The notes under the pieces are model-generated. The model had not been told where the DNA came from. It made no database searches and saw only the letters and a list, made by a program, of their open reading frames with translations. A DNA stretch of 64,000 nucleotides. Origin: Bacillota bacterium (GTDB taxonomy: Bacteria; Bacillota; Clostridia; Lachnospirales; Lachnospiraceae). A program made the position numbers and the translations under genes. Location of the stretch: the NCBI GenBank assembly GCA_023457255.1, contig JAEWMB010000042.1, positions 1 to 64,000 on the forward strand, read 5' to 3'. Below are positions 60,979 through 64,000 of the stretch, one piece after another (within the stretch, counting starts at the first letter, position 1; every line of letters begins with the position of its first letter).

Positions 60979-61010
60979 AACAAGCTTGTGATAGTCACAG
61001 GCTTGTTGTT
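60979..61010 (+). terminator. Terminator between the Rieske oxidoreductase and glycosylase genes
   Basis: ACAAGCTTGTGA (about 60980-60991) pairs with TCACAGGCTTGT (60995-61006), followed by TGTTGTTT. Confidence 0.65.
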
Positions 61011-61033
61011 GTTTGAAAGAAATAGAGGTTACT

Positions 61034-61549
61034 ATGGGTGATTATCAACATGTTTCACATACCTTCGAACCGGTTTTTAATAAAGAAAGCAAAATCTTAA
61101 TATTAGGAAGTTTTCCTTCGGTTAAGTCAAGGCAGCAGGAGTTTTATTATGGACATCCTATGAATCGGTTTTGGAGAATGTTAGGGGCGGTATTAGAAGA
61201 AGAGATACCGCCGGATAGTTCAAAAAAAAGAGAATTTCTTTTAGAGCATCACATAGCATTATGGGATGTCATTGAGAGCTGTGATATTATCGGCTCTAGT
61301 GATAGCAGTATTAAAAATGTGATACCTACTGATTTAACTAAAATATTGTCAGTAAGTGCAATACGTAATATTTATGTGAATGGTAAAACTGCGAAAAAGT
61401 TATATGACCGGTTCAGTCAGTCGGTTACCGGAATAAAAGCAATATGTCTTCCCTCCACTAGTCCGGCTAATGCTATATTTTCACTTGAAAAGTTAGTAAA
61501 TGAATGGAGGACTATTTTAGAACCTTTGGGAGGTGCTTATGAGGATTGA
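61034..61549 (+). CDS. DNA-deoxyinosine (hypoxanthine) glycosylase, UDG superfamily
   Basis: A 171-residue member of the uracil-DNA-glycosylase superfamily, of the hypoxanthine-DNA glycosylase (family 6) type. Motif 1 is ILGSFPSVKSRQQEFYYGHPMNRFWRML and motif 2 is CLPSTSPANA. It should remove deaminated adenine (hypoxanthine) from DNA. ATG 61034 follows AGAGGTTACT; an upstream TTG extension has no ribosome site. It overlaps the next small gene by 11 bases. Confidence 0.88.
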   Translation: MGDYQHVSHTFEPVFNKESKILILGSFPSVKSRQQEFYYGHPMNRFWRMLGAVLEEEIPPDSSKKREFLLEHHIALWDVIESCDIIGSSDSSIKNVIPTDLTKILSVSAIRNIYVNGKTAKKLYDRFSQSVTGIKAICLPSTSPANAIFSLEKLVNEWRTILEPLGGAYED

Positions 61550-62042
61550 GGTCTTACAAAAGGAAATCATAACCCGTGGTGGATTTATGATTTCGCAGGT
61601 TACGGATGGGTTTGATCTGTTTCCCTACCATATCATAACTGGTGATAGCCTTAAGTTATATGAACTTCTAAAAAAACTGAAAGAATTTAATGGGGAAGAA
61701 AATTCCTACGTAGATTTTTATTTCGAATTATTATCGAATACGGAGCAGGAAAGAGTAAAGGAAAGGTTATCGAAGACGGGAAAAGAGTTATTAAACCAAT
61801 TTCTTTTAGAAGGAAAGAGTTCAATTACGGCGTTGCAAGAGAGTCAAGAACGTGTGTATTTTCAATTAACAGAGGATATGCTTAAGCTGACAGTAGAGTT
61901 AAGCACGACAGAGAGCTTGTTCAGTTCATTTTATTTTTGCAAATATCCGGTCATTGTATGGAGCAATTATGAAGATAAACATCCCATTTTTTATAAAGAC
62001 GAACAAACAATGAGATTTCTTTTTGAACAGAGTGCTATATAA
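61539..62042 (+). CDS. Protein of unknown function coupled to the DNA glycosylase gene
   Basis: A 167-residue protein starting MRIEVLQKEIITRGGFMISQ. No family recognised. It is soluble, with an alpha/beta appearance and two Lys/Glu-rich helical segments. A GGGAGGTG site and an 11-base overlap show translational coupling to the glycosylase gene. The M42 peptidase gene follows after 27 bases, so the three may be one operon. Function unknown. Confidence 0.75.
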   Translation: MRIEVLQKEIITRGGFMISQVTDGFDLFPYHIITGDSLKLYELLKKLKEFNGEENSYVDFYFELLSNTEQERVKERLSKTGKELLNQFLLEGKSSITALQESQERVYFQLTEDMLKLTVELSTTESLFSSFYFCKYPVIVWSNYEDKHPIFYKDEQTMRFLFEQSAI

Positions 62043-62069
62043 CATAATAAAAATACAGAGGAGAATTGT

Positions 62070-63092
62070 ATGAAAACAAAAGAGTATATCATAAAAACGT
62101 TGGAAACCTTGGTAAATATTCCAAGCCCATCCGGATTTACAAAAGAAGTCATGAGGTTTGTTGAAAAGGAAGCGAATCAGTATCAATATTCCTGTGAGTA
62201 TATCAAGAGAGGCGGATTAATTATTACGGTTCCCGGAGAAAGCAGTGATTGTCTTGGTTTATCTGCTCATGTAGATACCCTTGGTGCCATGGTTCGGTCG
62301 ATAAGTGGTGATGGCATGCTTCGTTTCACTTGTGTTGGTGGTTATACAATGAATAGTGTCGAAGGAGAGTATTGCAAAATCCATACAAGAGAAGGTAAGG
62401 TGTATACCGGAACTATCCTTTCGAAAAGTCCATCGGTACATTCGTATGATGATGCAAGAACACTGGAACGCAAGGACCGGAACATGGAAATTCGTATCGA
62501 TGAAAAAGTAACGAAGAAGGAAGATGTTCTAAATCTTGGAATTCATCATGGGGATTACATTAGTTTTGATGCACGTTTTGAATATACCCAAAGCGGATTT
62601 ATAAAATCCAGGCATTTAGATGATAAAGCAAGTGTTGCTGTGCTATTGGGTTTACTAAAAGAGCTGTCGAAGCAAAAAATCACACCGAAGAGAACCTTAA
62701 AGATTTTAATAAGTAATTTAGAAGAAATTGGTATGGGAGCCTCTTATATTCCTGCTGATATTAGTGAATTTATTGCGGTTGATATGGGAGCCATTGGAGA
62801 CGATTTGGCAGGAAATGAATACTCGGTATCAATTTGCGCCTTAGACTCCTCAGGACCATATGATTACGAGTTAACAACGGACCTTAGGAATCTCGCAATA
62901 GCGAATCAGATTCCTTATGTTGTAGATATTTTCCCTCATTATGGTTCTGATGCATCCGCGGCTATGCGTGGAGGAAATAATATTAGAGCGGCTTTAATTG
63001 GTCAGGGAATTCATGCTTCTCATGGTATGGAGCGTACCCATGAAATAGCACTGATTGCTACTTTAGACTTATTAAAAGCATATGTAAGATAA
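62070..63092 (+). CDS. M42-family metallo-aminopeptidase
   Basis: A 340-residue co-catalytic zinc peptidase of the glutamyl aminopeptidase/FrvX/YsdC family, which degrades short peptides in the cytoplasm, usually as a tetrahedral dodecamer. Motifs present are LSAHVDTLGAMV (metal His and catalytic Asp), SRHLDDKASVAVLLGL (bridging Asp), NLEEIGMGAS (catalytic Glu and metal Glu), VDMGAIGDD (metal Asp) and HASHGMERTHE (metal His). CAGAGGAG precedes the ATG. Length is standard. Confidence 0.93.
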   Translation: MKTKEYIIKTLETLVNIPSPSGFTKEVMRFVEKEANQYQYSCEYIKRGGLIITVPGESSDCLGLSAHVDTLGAMVRSISGDGMLRFTCVGGYTMNSVEGEYCKIHTREGKVYTGTILSKSPSVHSYDDARTLERKDRNMEIRIDEKVTKKEDVLNLGIHHGDYISFDARFEYTQSGFIKSRHLDDKASVAVLLGLLKELSKQKITPKRTLKILISNLEEIGMGASYIPADISEFIAVDMGAIGDDLAGNEYSVSICALDSSGPYDYELTTDLRNLAIANQIPYVVDIFPHYGSDASAAMRGGNNIRAALIGQGIHASHGMERTHEIALIATLDLLKAYVR

Positions 63093-63150
63093 GAATTAGC
63101 TTTACAAGCTGTGAAGTTAATAATAGAAGTAAGAAAAGAAAACAGCAAAA

Positions 63151-63250
63151 CAAAGAGGCTGCTGCAAAAGAATAAGTACCGGATATGATAGGCAAAGAAA
63201 TGTATTGCATAGGATATCTGGTATAAATTTTCTTTTTGCGGCAGTCTCGT
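63151..63250. repeat. Long imperfect hairpin between M42 and LysR genes
   Basis: Outer arms GAGGCTGCTGCAAAAGAA and TTCTTTTTGCGGCAGTCTC pair with few mismatches across about 100 bases, and inner ACCGGATATGATA/TATCTGGT arms pair as well. It sits between convergent genes, so a bidirectional terminator or a small palindromic insertion are both possible. Confidence 0.6.
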
Positions 63251-63292
63251 TTGTACTTAATATTAGGAAATACCTTCTATCAGCAAAAGTAA

Positions 63293-64000
63293 TCAGTCAA
63301 ACCGTGGAATGGAATCTAGAAACTCCTCTATTGCAGATTTGTTTCCAACGTTATCTTTTCTTAGAATATAGCTATTAATTTTTGGTGTATCAAAATCAAG
63401 CAGTGGAATCATAATTAGTTGCCCATCCGCTAAATGCTGCTTAATGAAGCTTTTTGGAAGGAAACTAAAGCCGATTCCATCTAATAGATATTGTAAAAGA
63501 GTTGGGCTTTTATCAATTTCAAACCGGAAATGATGGTGCTTTGGAAATAGCTCACGAATGTAGATGCCTACATCTTGTAAAGCAAAATTACAATAAAGAT
63601 AATCAATACTCACCAATTGTTCTTTTGTAATTCCATCAGTATATTCTATGTTTTTTGGATGAGTTACAAGAACTAACTCATCGGTACGAAAAGAACGGCA
63701 TTCAAAGTATTTTTTATTCACCGGTATATAGGTAAATGCGAGGTCGATTAATTGATCTTGAAGCATTTGAACTAACGTAAAGGAGTGGTCAATCGTAACC
63801 CTCATCGATACATCAGGGTGATTTACAACAAAGGAGCGTATCGGCTCATATAGATGACACTCATATACCGTATTGGTAGTACCGATACGCAGTGCGGCAC
63901 GAAATGAATTTTGCGTGCTGAATTCCTGTATCATAGTCTCTTCAAGCTCGACGATCCGTTTCGCATATTCTAAAAATATTTCCCCATCTTTTGTTAAAGT
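63293..64000 (-). CDS. LysR-family regulator, N-terminus beyond the window
   Basis: 235 residues are visible, reading in from the window edge. The visible start, LTKDGEIFLEYAKRIVELEE, is the end of the LysR winged helix and linker helix. From there a LysR substrate-binding domain runs to the stop (RIGTTNTVYE, LVTHPKNIEYTD, LLQYLLDGIGFSFLPKSFIKQHLADG). An internal ATG at 63934 would produce a protein without the DNA-binding domain and is not the real start. Target unknown; a divergent gene beyond the edge would be the usual candidate. Confidence 0.88.
   Translation of the reverse strand, partial: TLTKDGEIFLEYAKRIVELEETMIQEFSTQNSFRAALRIGTTNTVYECHLYEPIRSFVVNHPDVSMRVTIDHSFTLVQMLQDQLIDLAFTYIPVNKKYFECRSFRTDELVLVTHPKNIEYTDGITKEQLVSIDYLYCNFALQDVGIYIRELFPKHHHFRFEIDKSPTLLQYLLDGIGFSFLPKSFIKQHLADGQLIMIPLLDFDTPKINSYILRKDNVGNKSAIEEFLDSIPRFD

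Overview
The window looks like chromosomal DNA of a low-GC, spore-former-type Clostridia, most probably a plant-polysaccharide-degrading Lachnospiraceae close to Lachnoclostridium (Clostridium) phytofermentans. The reasons are the strong AAGGAGG-type ribosome binding sites, a modular GH5 cellulase and a CBM35-GH26-CBM3 mannanase, a hexuronate (uxuA/uxuB) module, an iron alcohol dehydrogenase under a Rex operator, and many clostridial small proteins. The species name is recall-based inference, not a search result.

Layout. 1-127: end of an IS3-family element. 349-6099: an NsrR-like regulator, then a two-component system followed by a MacB/Bce-like ABC transporter. 6225-7415: fermentative alcohol dehydrogenase with a perfect Rex operator. 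7642-11442: small protein, NUDIX, CZB-type soluble chemoreceptor, glycosyltransferase. 11582-13751: an antibiotic-resistance-type ABC-F gene behind a leader of about 520 nt with leader peptides and three terminators, closed by a 34-bp perfect hairpin. 13807-16796: small protein, LMW phosphatase, pseudouridine synthase, small acidic protein with a radical SAM/SPASM enzyme. 16983-18681: SigV/RsiV pair and an orphan holin. 18702-24371: Gfo/Idh oxidoreductase and a signalling block (HD-GYP with an external CBM2-like domain, EAL protein, chemoreceptor). 24571-32751: a GH43-like enzyme in an operon with a heterodimeric ABC exporter, then a NatAB-like ABC operon. 32957-37134: LacI regulator, uxuA, uxuB. 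37178-45390: metallophosphoesterase, a lysine riboswitch controlling an NhaC-type transporter, MATE, EamA and YitT membrane proteins. 45658-50182: LysM-bearing GH5 cellulase and GH26 mannanase. 50593-56672: U32-like pair, degenerate ABC ATPase, M1-type lipoprotein peptidase, DUF454 protein, aminotransferase. 56996-59039: hflX behind a leader of about 700 nt. 59440-64000: FAD/Rieske oxidoreductase, DNA glycosylase, M42 peptidase and a LysR regulator cut by the window edge.

The most interesting system is the hflX leader: a TTGACA promoter, two short open reading frames with excellent Shine-Dalgarno sequences that both encode an Arg-Leu-Arg motif (MFISRLR and MINSIRLRY), a third possible RLR frame, and three terminator-like hairpins, the last with a visible alternative antiterminator pairing. 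Arg-X-Arg is the classical macrolide-dependent ribosome-arrest motif, so this is a strong candidate for a multi-stage antibiotic-sensing attenuator of a ribosome-rescue GTPase. The ABC-F gene has a comparable leader, so the window carries two independent translation-inhibitor-responsive leaders. Together with SigV/RsiV, MATE and several ABC exporters this gives a strong envelope and antibiotic-defence theme beside the carbohydrate theme.
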